Below, one piece after another: positions 20,257-28,787 of a DNA stretch of 64,000 bases. The stretch comes from Nitrospira sp. (GTDB taxonomy: Bacteria; Nitrospirota; Nitrospiria; Nitrospirales; Nitrospiraceae): contig SWDG01000025.1 of assembly GCA_005116965.1 (NCBI GenBank), positions 423,883-487,882 on the forward strand. The letters are read 5' to 3'. The translations under genes were made by a program, and so were the position numbers. Under the pieces are notes generated by a model. It saw only the letters and a list, made by a program, of their open reading frames with translations, had not been told where the DNA came from and searched no databases. Position 1 is the first letter of the stretch. Every line of letters begins with the position of its first letter.

Positions 20257-21225
20257 TCACAGTAGCGACTTGACGGCCTCGATCACGCGCGGCAGATCCG
20301 GAATCGCCGCATCTTCCAGCGGACGGCAATAGGGCATAGGCACATCTTCGCCGGTGACTCGCCGGATTGGACCGTCCAAATAGTCGAACGTGGCCGAATA
20401 CACGCTCTCGGCAATCTGCGCGCCCAAGCCACAGAAATGCCAGCCTTCCTCGACGATCACCAGACGCCCGGTCTTCTTGACCGACGCCACGATCGTCTGA
20501 AGATCCAGCGGTTTGAGCGTGCGTAGATCGATCACTTCCGCCTCAACTCCTTCGCGGCTCAGCGCGTCGGCGGCTTCCAGTGCGAGCAACAGCATTTTGG
20601 AATAGGCGACGATCGTGACATCCCGGCCCGTCCGTTTCACCTCAGCGACGCCGATAGGAATGGTGAACTCACCTTCTTGAACCTCACCCTTCGTGCTGTA
20701 CAACAGCTGCGCTTCGATGAAGATGACCGGGTCAGGGTTACGGATCGCGCTCTTGAGCAAGCCTTTCGCGTCATGCGGCGTAGCGGGCGCGATGACTTTC
20801 AGCCCCGGCACATGGCAGAACCAGGCCTCCAGACTTTGCGAATGCTGTGCCCCCAACTGGTGGGCGGCGCTCCCGGGGCCACGGATGACGAGCGGCACCG
20901 ACAGTTGTCCCCCGGACATATACCGGATTTTGGCGGCGTTATTGACAATCTGATCAAGGGCTACGATGCCGAAATTCATCGTCATGAGCTCCACGATCGG
21001 ATGCAATCCCGCCATGGCAGCCCCGATGGCCAGACCGGTAAATCCGGCTTCGGTGATGGGTGTATCAATCACGCGCTGCGGCCCGAATTCCTCTATGAAG
21101 CCTTTGCTGACCTTAAAGGCGCCCTGATAGTAGGCGACGTCTTCGCCGATCAAAAAGACGCGCTGGTCTCGGCGCATTTCCTCGCGCATGGCCTGATTCA
21201 GAGCTTCACGATACGACAACTCCAT
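20257..21225 (-). CDS. pdhB: Pyruvate dehydrogenase E1 beta subunit
   Basis: About 322 residues from the ATG at 21225 (protein begins MELSYREALNQ, the usual family start), seven bases after the E1 alpha stop. The transketolase pyrimidine-binding domain (VFLIGEDVAYYQGAF, TPITEAGFTGLAIGAA) is followed by a C-terminal transketolase domain (VEAEVIDLRTLKPLD, EGWHFCGLGAQIAE). It forms the alpha2beta2 E1 heterotetramer with PdhA, which decarboxylates a 2-oxo acid on thiamine diphosphate and acetylates E2 lipoate. Branched-chain or acetoin substrates cannot be excluded from sequence alone. Confidence 0.93.
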   Translation of the reverse strand: MELSYREALNQAMREEMRRDQRVFLIGEDVAYYQGAFKVSKGFIEEFGPQRVIDTPITEAGFTGLAIGAAMAGLHPIVELMTMNFGIVALDQIVNNAAKIRYMSGGQLSVPLVIRGPGSAAHQLGAQHSQSLEAWFCHVPGLKVIAPATPHDAKGLLKSAIRNPDPVIFIEAQLLYSTKGEVQEGEFTIPIGVAEVKRTGRDVTIVAYSKMLLLALEAADALSREGVEAEVIDLRTLKPLDLQTIVASVKKTGRLVIVEEGWHFCGLGAQIAESVYSATFDYLDGPIRRVTGEDVPMPYCRPLEDAAIPDLPRVIEAVKSLL

Positions 21226-21232
21226 GACTCGC

Positions 21233-22207
21233 CTACTCCTGTACGACGTCAGCGTGCAGATCTGAGCGGGCCGGAAACGGACTTTCTTCTGCAAACTTCA
21301 CGGCAGCCCGCATGACCTCGCCGATCTCTCGCTCCAGCTGCTTAAAATCCGCTTCGTCCGCCAGCTTCTGAGCCATCATGGTGTTTTTCAACAAGGTAAG
21401 CGGATCACGTTTGCGGTACTCCTCCACTTCCTCTTTGGTCCGGTAGTGACCGTGCGCCGGGTCCGCCATCGAATGGCCCATGAACCGGTAGGTCGTTGCC
21501 TCGATGAACCAAGGCCCATGCCCCGCACGGACCTGCGCCACCACCCGTTGCATCACCGAGCGAACCGCGAGTACATCCATGCCGTCCACTGATTCAGCCG
21601 CGATGCCGTAGGATCGAGCGGTTTCGGCTACATTCCCATACAACGCGATGGCCCGTTCGGCCGGAGTGCCCATGCCATAACGATTGTTCTCACAGATAAA
21701 GATCACCGGCAGTTTCCACAAGGCAGCCAGGTTGAACGCCTCGTGTGCCTGCCCGCTTGGCAGCGCCCCTTCACCGAAAAAGCAGACCGTGACCAAGTCG
21801 AGCGATTGATACTTATTCGCAAAGGCCAGACCCGTCGCGAGCGGGATGTGGCCTCCGACGATGGCATACCCACCCATAAACCGGTGTGGCAGATCGACCA
21901 GGTGCATCGATCCGCCCTTGCCCTTGCAGAGGCCGGTCGCCTTACCGAACAACTCGGCCATGACTCGGTTCGGATCGGACCCGCGCGCAAGACAATGTCC
22001 GTGGTCGCGATACGCGCTGATGGCGTAATCGTCCGGTCGAAGGGAAGCGATGGCGCCGACCGCGATCGCCTCCTCACCGATATACAAATGAAGAAAGCCG
22101 GCGATCTTGGCAAGAGCGTACATCTCCGCCGATTTCTCTTCGAATCGACGAATCAGTAACATCTGACGATACAGCGAGAGGACATCAGCTAGGTCCATAT
22201 CGACCAT
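21233..22207 (-). CDS. pdhA: Pyruvate dehydrogenase E1 alpha subunit
   Basis: A thiamine-diphosphate-dependent E1 alpha of 324 residues. The binding motif is FFGEGALPSGQAHEAFNLAA ending in ENN, and the phosphorylation-loop region RFMGHSMADPAHGHYR follows. RDHGHCLARG and GKGGSMHL are typical of the PDH E1 alpha and acetoin dehydrogenase families. It is first in the operon with E1 beta and E2. Two in-frame ATGs (22207, 22198) are possible and neither has a strong ribosome-binding site. The 236-base gap to the divergent methyltransferase must hold its promoter, but I see no convincing -35/-10 pair. Confidence 0.92.
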   Translation of the reverse strand: MVDMDLADVLSLYRQMLLIRRFEEKSAEMYALAKIAGFLHLYIGEEAIAVGAIASLRPDDYAISAYRDHGHCLARGSDPNRVMAELFGKATGLCKGKGGSMHLVDLPHRFMGGYAIVGGHIPLATGLAFANKYQSLDLVTVCFFGEGALPSGQAHEAFNLAALWKLPVIFICENNRYGMGTPAERAIALYGNVAETARSYGIAAESVDGMDVLAVRSVMQRVVAQVRAGHGPWFIEATTYRFMGHSMADPAHGHYRTKEEVEEYRKRDPLTLLKNTMMAQKLADEADFKQLEREIGEVMRAAVKFAEESPFPARSDLHADVVQE

Positions 22208-22479
22208 TATGCAAGTCGGCTCAAAGCCAACTCAACCGGAATCATGCGACGACCGAGAAGGGCTGCATGCGGCAAGCTGGATGTAGCCCAACCGGCTATG
22301 AGCATTCAAAAGACCTGCAATGATAGCATCCCAGACCGTTCTGGATTCTCGACTCGGTTCGCCCCGTCAATTTTTCGATTGGATCTCTAACCGCTCTGGA
22401 ACTACTCACAAGAGCCGACCACCTGATCACCAGATGACTCACCTTGACAAAGCTTGAAACCGGGTGCTACCACCGTCAA

Positions 22480-23256
22480 ATGGTGGGAACCGACCGTCGT
22501 CCAGTGGCACAGGATTCCAAGGCCCCGGCAAAGGTGGTGTCCACCTGGTCCGGCCAGGCCCGCGAAGATGCCGTGCAGCGGATGTTCACCTCCATCGCCG
22601 GCGTCTACGACCTGAACAACACGCTGTTGAGTTTCGGCCTGCATTACCATTGGAAGAAGATTACCGCGTCCTTCATTACCCCCGTCGGACGAGGGACCGC
22701 GCTTGATGTCGGATCCGGCACGGCCGACCTTGCCCTCCTGCTCGAGTCTCGCATGGGACCCAAGGGACGTGTGATCGCATCAGACCTGAACTATGCGATG
22801 CTGGCCGAAGGCCTCAAGAAGATCGGTGGCAAAGGACTCACCGACAAAGTCACCTGCTTGCAGGCCAGCGCGGAACACCTGGGGTTCGGGGACAACACCT
22901 TCGATGCAGTCACCACCGGCTTTTGCATGCGCAACGTCGGGGATTTACCAGGTGCCGTGCGAGAAATTCGCCGTGTCATGAAGCCCGGTGGGCGCTTTGT
23001 GTGCTTGGAGTTTTCGCGTCCGGTATTCGGTTGGTTACGAACCTTGTACGATTGGTATTCGTTCAAACTGCTGCCCTGGGTCGGCACCATAGTCGCCCGT
23101 GATCGCACCGGCGTCTACGAGTACCTTCCCGCGTCCATCCGGACATTTCCCGACCAAGAACGGTTATGCCAGGTTCTACGCGATGCCGGGTTTCGTCAGG
23201 TGTCGTACAAAAACCTCAGCGGTGGCATCGTCGCGATACACGTCGCCACGAAATGA
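22480..23256 (+). CDS. ubiE: Demethylmenaquinone/ubiquinone-type C-methyltransferase
   Basis: A class I SAM methyltransferase of about 258 residues of the UbiE/MenG family. Family marks are MFTSIAGVYDLNNTLLSFGLH near the N-terminus, the SAM motif ALDVGSGTADLALLL, DNTFDAVTTGFCMRNV, and the C-terminal YEYLPASIRTFPDQE. It methylates the ring of demethylmenaquinone, the last step of menaquinone synthesis. The start is uncertain: ATG at 22480 or TTG at 22444, neither with a clear Shine-Dalgarno site. It is divergent from the pdh operon and followed 84 bases later by a B12-type radical SAM gene on the same strand. Confidence 0.9.
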   Translation: MVGTDRRPVAQDSKAPAKVVSTWSGQAREDAVQRMFTSIAGVYDLNNTLLSFGLHYHWKKITASFITPVGRGTALDVGSGTADLALLLESRMGPKGRVIASDLNYAMLAEGLKKIGGKGLTDKVTCLQASAEHLGFGDNTFDAVTTGFCMRNVGDLPGAVREIRRVMKPGGRFVCLEFSRPVFGWLRTLYDWYSFKLLPWVGTIVARDRTGVYEYLPASIRTFPDQERLCQVLRDAGFRQVSYKNLSGGIVAIHVATK

Positions 23257-23340
23257 GACTGCTCACGGTAACAAGCTAACAAGTCATCAGGTTCTTGAGG
23301 TTCCAACGCTCTCACCTTTCAACGTGATAACGTCTCGACC

Positions 23341-24963
23341 ATGACTTCGATTCTCTACATCTTCCTCCCCTGCAAGATGGTCTATCCCATCGGGATCACC
23401 TATTTGGCGGATTTTATCCACCGGCGAAAACCAGACGTACGTCAGCGCATTCTCGATCTCTCGTTGTTTCCAGTCGCACAGCGCAGCCAAGCCATCCGCG
23501 ACGCCGCGACGGAGTTCAAGCCGGACCTAGTCTGCTTCTCATGGCGGGACATTCAAATCTTTTCGCCGCATGAGGGCGATTCGTCGTTAGAGCATGCGTT
23601 TAATTTCTATTTTGCCAGTAACCCGTTCAAGCGAATCACCGCCTCCATTGCAGGCGTCAAGCAGCTCTATCGCTATTACAATCACATCTACACGATCCTG
23701 TCGTACCCGGCGCTGATCCGCAAGGAGTTCCCCAAGGCCCAGATCATGATTGGCGGCGGAGCCTTTACAGCGTTTGCCGATCAGTTGATCGAAAAACTCC
23801 CGGAAGGCACAATCGGCATCCTTGGCGAAGGAGAAGACGCCATCCTGAAGGTCATTGAAGGCCGCTCGATTGAAGATGAACGGTACATTGTCAAAGAAGG
23901 TAACCAGATCCGAAAAGGCCGGCAGGGTTCCCCCGCGCTCTTAGATGCGCTCACGGTCGATCTGCCCTATCTCACCTCGATCTTCCCTCAATATGGGGAA
24001 TATATCGGTGAATCGATCGGTGTGCAGTCCAAGCGAGGCTGCCCATATGACTGCGCCTTCTGCCTCTATCCCTACATCGAAGGCAAGCGGGTACGGTACC
24101 GGCCACCGGAGATGGTCGTCAAAGATATCTCGCAGCATTATCATCAGTGGGGTGCCCGTCGGTTCTGGTTCACGGACGCCCAATTCATTACGGGCAAGGA
24201 AGCCTATCCACAATGTACGGAAATCCTTGAGCGAATTGTGGCGGAGAAACTTGAGATCGAGTGGTCCGGCTACATCAGAACCTCATTGATTACCCCTGAG
24301 TTTGCCAGGCTGATGGTCCGTTCTGGTGTCGGCGACTTGGAGGTGGCCATCACCTCCGGTTCACAGGAGGTCCTGAACAATCTCCACATGGGATTCAAGC
24401 TGGAACGCTTGTACGATGGCTGCCGCTATTTGGCAGAGGCCGGCTTCAAGGGCAAGGTCATCCTCAACTATTCCCTCAATAGCCCTAAGGAGACGGAAGA
24501 GAGCCTGCTTCAAAGCGTCGAGTCCTACAAGATGGTGGCCTCGATTCTTGGCGAAGAGCGTGTGTTTCCATTGATGTTTTTCTTAGGCATCCAGCCGAAT
24601 ACCGACCTGGAACAACGCCTACTGGAAGAGGGGTATTTGTCGGCCGGCTATAACCCCTTGATGCTGACACCGACCAGTATCAAGAAGCTTCTTTATAATC
24701 CTGCCCCCCTCAACAAGATTATCGCCAAGGCTTGTCTCCGCGCCTGGGAACGGAAGCAAGGTAGCCGCGATCCCCGTCGATGGACCGGATCCCTGTCCCA
24801 GTCATCGGGTGAACCAGCCTATGCCGACCAAAACCTGAGCAGAGGAATCGAAGGCAATTCCGGGCGGGACGCCTTGCTTTCGATCGAGGAAATCATCCGT
24901 TCCAGCAGGCCAACCCCCTCGCCCTCACAGATGGCTGAACCAAGGACTACCTCTACCAGTTGA
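23341..24963 (+). CDS. B12-binding-type radical SAM protein
   Basis: A protein of 540 residues with an N-terminal cobalamin-binding-like Rossmann region (about 1-190; IMIGGGAFTAFAD, GEGEDAIL) and a radical SAM core (about 225-430) with the 4Fe-4S ligands Cys234, Cys238 and Cys241 in RGCPYDCAFC. The arrangement resembles BchE/HpnJ-like class B methylases or cyclases. The last 80 residues are Ser/Pro-rich and look disordered. The substrate is unknown. It is followed on the same strand by proteins with PCP_red domains, so a tetrapyrrole or related cofactor is a reasonable guess, but only by association. No strong ribosome-binding site precedes the ATG. Confidence 0.85.
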   Translation: MTSILYIFLPCKMVYPIGITYLADFIHRRKPDVRQRILDLSLFPVAQRSQAIRDAATEFKPDLVCFSWRDIQIFSPHEGDSSLEHAFNFYFASNPFKRITASIAGVKQLYRYYNHIYTILSYPALIRKEFPKAQIMIGGGAFTAFADQLIEKLPEGTIGILGEGEDAILKVIEGRSIEDERYIVKEGNQIRKGRQGSPALLDALTVDLPYLTSIFPQYGEYIGESIGVQSKRGCPYDCAFCLYPYIEGKRVRYRPPEMVVKDISQHYHQWGARRFWFTDAQFITGKEAYPQCTEILERIVAEKLEIEWSGYIRTSLITPEFARLMVRSGVGDLEVAITSGSQEVLNNLHMGFKLERLYDGCRYLAEAGFKGKVILNYSLNSPKETEESLLQSVESYKMVASILGEERVFPLMFFLGIQPNTDLEQRLLEEGYLSAGYNPLMLTPTSIKKLLYNPAPLNKIIAKACLRAWERKQGSRDPRRWTGSLSQSSGEPAYADQNLSRGIEGNSGRDALLSIEEIIRSSRPTPSPSQMAEPRTTSTS

Positions 24964-25142
24964 ATGGGCGCCATACGTCCTTCATTGACCACAAACACAC
25001 CTTCTTTACACTTGACGGGCCCTCCTCATACCTTGCATTCCCGTTTGAGCCAGTGCTATCATCCGTCCTCTTTGAGGGCATTTTTAGCACGTTAATCATT
25101 TGAGTTTTCATACAATTACGACTCCTGTCCTCTGACTAACTC

Positions 25143-25159
25143 GCGCCTTAAGGAGGCGC
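25143..25159 (+). promoter_or_regulatory. Hairpin holding the ribosome-binding site of the stress/PCP_red gene
   Basis: GCGCCT (25143-25148) pairs with AGGCGC (25154-25159) around the loop TAAGG. The strong Shine-Dalgarno AAGGAGG (25150-25156) lies in this loop and stem, just before the ATG at 25164. Folding could limit translation, but the stem is only six pairs and no regulator is known. Confidence 0.35.
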
Positions 25160-25163
25160 CTCA

Positions 25164-27230
25164 ATGTATAAGACAATCTATATTCCGGTCGATAACTCCG
25201 ACCATTCGAATACAGCAGTGGATGTCGGCGTTCATTTGGCAAAAACATTCGGTTCCCGGATCGTCGGGAGCCACGTCTACGCCGCGAAGATGCACGATAA
25301 GCGCTTCAAGCAGATGGAAGCGGGCCTCCCGGAGGAATACCATGACGAGAAGGAGCTTGACCGTCAGCGCCAGATCCACGATTCGCTGATTACCCGAGGA
25401 CTCCAAATCATCACTGACTCCTACCTCGACTACGTCGATAAGAAATGTAACGAAGCGAATCTCCCTGTTGAACGGCGATCGCTCGAAGGACGTAACTGGA
25501 AAGTGCTGGCCGAAGACATCAACACCAACGGGTATGACCTCGTCATCATGGGCGCTTTGGGGGTCGGGGCGGTTAAAGACAGCGTCATCGGCAGCAACAC
25601 AGAGCGCGTGGTCCGCCGGGTCCGTAACTCCGACATGCTGATCATCAAGAACGTTCAGCCGATAACTGGCGGAAAGATCGTCGTGGCTGTCGACGGCAGC
25701 CCCTACTCGTTCGGCGGACTGATGACCGGCTTAGCGCTCGGCAAGGCCTTCAACATGCCGGTGGAGGCGATTTCAGCCTTCGATCCCTACTTCCACTACG
25801 CGGCATTCCACAGTATTTCCGGTGTCCTGAACGAAGAAGCCGGCAAAGTCTTTCGTTTCAAGGAACAAGAAAAACTGCACGAAGAAATCATCGACAGCGG
25901 CTTGGCTAAGATCTACCAGTCTCATTTGGACATTTCCCGAGAAATCGCCCAGGCCGAGCAAACGGATGTGAAAACGACGTTGCTGGACGGCAAAGCATTC
26001 GAAAAAATTATTCAGTACGTCCGGAAAGATGTCCCGGCCTTGCTCATCATCGGGCGTATCGGCGTCCATAGCGACGAGGACATGGACGTCGGCAGCAACA
26101 CTGAGAACCTGCTCAGGAGCGCCCCCTGTAATGTGCTGATCTCCAACCGCAAATACGTGCCTCCGATCGATACACAGGCCGAGTACACCATTGCCTGGAC
26201 GGAAGAAGCGCTGCGGCGGATGGAAAAGATCCCGGTCTTCGCGCGCGGCGTGGCAAAGACGGCCATTCATCGGTATGCCATCGAAAAAGGGCATACCATC
26301 ATCAGTAATACCGTCGTTGACACCGCGATCGGACACATTCTTCCAAAAGGTGCCATGGACGCTATGCGTGCGCTTGGCGGCAGCTTGGACGCAGCGGGTA
26401 TCGACCGCGACAAGATGCAAGCCGATGAGGGCGTGACCAAAGATCTCATGGGTCCGACATTGAGTGGAATCATGACCCAGATCGTTGAGGAGAAACCCAA
26501 AGAGATCAGCGCCTCCACACAGGCCTACCTGGACCGCATGGGACAAACCTATTTCGTCTGTGACGGCTGCGGCTACATCGGAAAGGGAGACAGCCCGGTC
26601 AAATGTCCGGTGTGCAGTGCGGATGGGGCGAGATTCAAACAGGTCGATAAGAAGATTTTTGAAGTGGCCGCGACAACTGAAGGTGAATTGGAAACGGACG
26701 TAGCCTACGACGACGTGCCAATGCAATGGACCAAGGATGCAAAAGAAGCGATCCGTGCCGTGCCGGCTGGCTTCCAGCGGAGACGTGCGAAGGCCAGGAT
26801 TGAAAAAAGCGCGCGGAAACTAGGCATGACGACCATCACGCTTGAATATGCGGCGCCAACCATTCAAGAGGCTGCATCTGAAGACTATACGCCGATTTTC
26901 TCCAACAAAGGCACCGGTACCTCGCCGATAGCGGAAGCCACCGTTGCAGCGTCGAATGGGGATGAGGAGAATGGTCATGTCGAAGCCGCCTCACCCTATA
27001 CCTGGACAGACGACGCACAAGCCAGATTGGATCGAGCTCCGGAAGGCTTCATGCGAGATTGCACCAGATCGCTCATTCTCAAGCATGCCGAGAAAATCGG
27101 CGCGACCCTGATCACGATTGAGGTCGCCGATGAAGGGATCGAACAGGCAAAGGGGTATATGGCCGAAGCGATGAAGACTGGCAATCTTAAGGACATGATT
27201 GCCGACCTCACCGGAAAAGGACGCGGATAA
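25164..27230 (+). CDS. Tandem universal stress protein with rubredoxin-like and three PCP_red domains
   Basis: A composite protein of 688 residues. Two UspA domains come first (about 1-165 and 168-330), each with the nucleotide-binding glycine pattern ending in GSNTE. Next is a PCP_red domain (about 342-395; WTEEALRRMEKIPVFARG), then a rubredoxin-like zinc or iron knuckle with four Cys (CDGCGYIG and CPVC, about 463-495), then two more PCP_red copies (about 519-565, MQWTKDAKEAIRAVP; about 610-660, YTWTDDAQARLDRAP) joined by a low-complexity linker. PCP_red is known as the small C-terminal domain of the light-independent protochlorophyllide reductase B subunit. No photosynthesis gene is in the window. 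It has no signal peptide. Function is unknown; a redox or tetrapyrrole-linked stress role is an inference. Confidence 0.85.
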   Translation: MYKTIYIPVDNSDHSNTAVDVGVHLAKTFGSRIVGSHVYAAKMHDKRFKQMEAGLPEEYHDEKELDRQRQIHDSLITRGLQIITDSYLDYVDKKCNEANLPVERRSLEGRNWKVLAEDINTNGYDLVIMGALGVGAVKDSVIGSNTERVVRRVRNSDMLIIKNVQPITGGKIVVAVDGSPYSFGGLMTGLALGKAFNMPVEAISAFDPYFHYAAFHSISGVLNEEAGKVFRFKEQEKLHEEIIDSGLAKIYQSHLDISREIAQAEQTDVKTTLLDGKAFEKIIQYVRKDVPALLIIGRIGVHSDEDMDVGSNTENLLRSAPCNVLISNRKYVPPIDTQAEYTIAWTEEALRRMEKIPVFARGVAKTAIHRYAIEKGHTIISNTVVDTAIGHILPKGAMDAMRALGGSLDAAGIDRDKMQADEGVTKDLMGPTLSGIMTQIVEEKPKEISASTQAYLDRMGQTYFVCDGCGYIGKGDSPVKCPVCSADGARFKQVDKKIFEVAATTEGELETDVAYDDVPMQWTKDAKEAIRAVPAGFQRRRAKARIEKSARKLGMTTITLEYAAPTIQEAASEDYTPIFSNKGTGTSPIAEATVAASNGDEENGHVEAASPYTWTDDAQARLDRAPEGFMRDCTRSLILKHAEKIGATLITIEVADEGIEQAKGYMAEAMKTGNLKDMIADLTGKGRG

Positions 27231-27237
27231 GTTTCGC

Positions 27238-27299
27238 GTGCTGAGTTTTTGGTGCTGGCCCCCAGCGCCTTCCTCTGACGAGTCTTCGTTCTCAGCACC
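27238..27299. repeat. Inverted repeat between the stress/PCP_red and radical SAM genes
   Basis: GTGCTGAG (27238-27245) and CTCAGCAC (27292-27299) form an 8-bp inverted repeat, with further GTGCTGG/CCAGCGCC matches between them. It lies in the 83-base gap between two related genes and could be a processing or attenuation hairpin or a small dispersed repeat. Confidence 0.45.
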
Positions 27300-27313
27300 C
27301 GATACGATACACC

Positions 27314-28711
27314 ATGGGTAAATCTCTTCCCATCTTCAATGGTCCTTCAGGCGTCTTGGGCTCTTTGCAGCAACAAATTGCCCAGTTCTTCACCCCCACT
27401 CCAAAGGGGGAAGGGCCGTTTGATGGTCGGACGGTTGACGACTTCAAGCCCTACCTCGTTGCGCTGAACCTGACCAAGCGTTGCAACCTCAAATGCGATC
27501 ACTGTTATCTCGATGCCACGACCAAAGCAGCTGGTGGGGACGACGAGCTGAGCACCGAAGAGTGCTACCGGCTCATTGGACAGATCGCAGAAGTGAATAA
27601 GGGGTGTCTTCTCGTCATTACTGGTGGCGAACCACTGGTGCGTCCTGACATTCTCGACATTGCTCGTTACGCTGTTAAACTTGGCTTTATGGTGGTTTTC
27701 GGCACAAACGGGATGCTGATCGATGACCAGATGGCCAAAGCGCTTGTAGAAATCGGCGTGATGGGAGTTGGCATCAGTATTGATTCATTGGACGCAGCGA
27801 AACACAATACTTTCCGTGGCGTTCCGGGAGCGTGGGAAGCGGCGATCGCCGGCATTGAAGCCAGCAAGCGGAATGGCCTCCAATTTCAAGTGCACTTCAG
27901 TGCTCAGCCGATGAACTATCGGGAGCTGCCTGAAGTCATCGACTGGGCGCACCGACTCGGCGCCCGCGTCCTGAACGTGTTCTTTATGGTGTGTACGGGA
28001 CGAGGCGAAGAGCTGACGGATATCACTCCCGCTCAGTATGAAGAGGTCCTTGGCTACCTCGTTGAATGCCAGGACAATTACAAAGGCATGTTGGTCCGTG
28101 CCCGTTGCGCTCCGCACTTCAAAAGGTTGGCCTATGAGAAGGACCCTAACTCCCCGATCACGAAGGCGACTGGATATATGGGGGGAGGATGCCTGGCAGG
28201 CACCAACTACGCCCGAGTGACGCCAAACGGTGAACTGACCCCCTGTCCCTATATGCCGCTGTCGGCAGGGAATATCCGTCAACAGAGCTTCGTTGATCTC
28301 TGGGAACGATCGGATATCTTCAACTCCTTTCGCTATCCCCAACTCAAGGGGAAATGTGGTGACTGCGAATATACTGATATCTGTGGGGGGTGCCGCGCCC
28401 GTCCCTATGTCGACCACGGCGACTGGCTGGATGAAGATCAGTGGTGCCTCTACACCCCGAAAGGCGGCGAGAAAATTAAAGTGGCGTTCAATGTCTCGGA
28501 AGAGACCGATGTCGCGTGGGACGACGCGTCTGCTCTCCGATTGAGCCGTATCCCCTACTTCCTACGTGCGATGGTGAAGAAAGGCGTGGAAAAGCACGCC
28601 CGCGAAAACAACGTACCGCTTATCACCGTTGAACTCATGGAAGAGCTGCGCAAGAAGCGATTCGGCAATGACGCACCTGTCTTTAACTTTGACGTAAGGG
28701 GTAAGGGATAA
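27314..28711 (+). CDS. Radical SAM/SPASM protein with C-terminal PCP_red domain
   Basis: A protein of 465 residues. Radical SAM ligands Cys57, Cys61 and Cys64 lie in TKRCNLKCDHCYLD; GGEPLVRPD is the SAM-binding GGE motif. A SPASM region (about 292-385) carries more cysteines for auxiliary Fe-S clusters (CGDCEYTDICGGCRARPY). It resembles NirJ and AhbC/AhbD enzymes of heme d1 and siroheme-dependent heme synthesis. The C-terminus (about 395-445; WDDASALRLSRIPYFLRA) is a PCP_red domain like the three in the upstream protein. The shared domain and co-orientation suggest a common complex or substrate. The reaction is not predictable. No good Shine-Dalgarno site is seen. Confidence 0.88.
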   Translation: MGKSLPIFNGPSGVLGSLQQQIAQFFTPTPKGEGPFDGRTVDDFKPYLVALNLTKRCNLKCDHCYLDATTKAAGGDDELSTEECYRLIGQIAEVNKGCLLVITGGEPLVRPDILDIARYAVKLGFMVVFGTNGMLIDDQMAKALVEIGVMGVGISIDSLDAAKHNTFRGVPGAWEAAIAGIEASKRNGLQFQVHFSAQPMNYRELPEVIDWAHRLGARVLNVFFMVCTGRGEELTDITPAQYEEVLGYLVECQDNYKGMLVRARCAPHFKRLAYEKDPNSPITKATGYMGGGCLAGTNYARVTPNGELTPCPYMPLSAGNIRQQSFVDLWERSDIFNSFRYPQLKGKCGDCEYTDICGGCRARPYVDHGDWLDEDQWCLYTPKGGEKIKVAFNVSEETDVAWDDASALRLSRIPYFLRAMVKKGVEKHARENNVPLITVELMEELRKKRFGNDAPVFNFDVRGKG

Positions 28712-28787
28712 GGCACCAGGGGTGAAGACCTAGAGGCCCATCCTCAAAGCCCCCACTCCTTACGACTCTCTCCTGACTGGTTTCCAA

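Noticed and set aside
24990-25060. TTGACG with a possible -10 before the stress/PCP_red gene
   Set aside because: No acceptable -10 hexamer is found at 16-18 bases, so I do not call a promoter.
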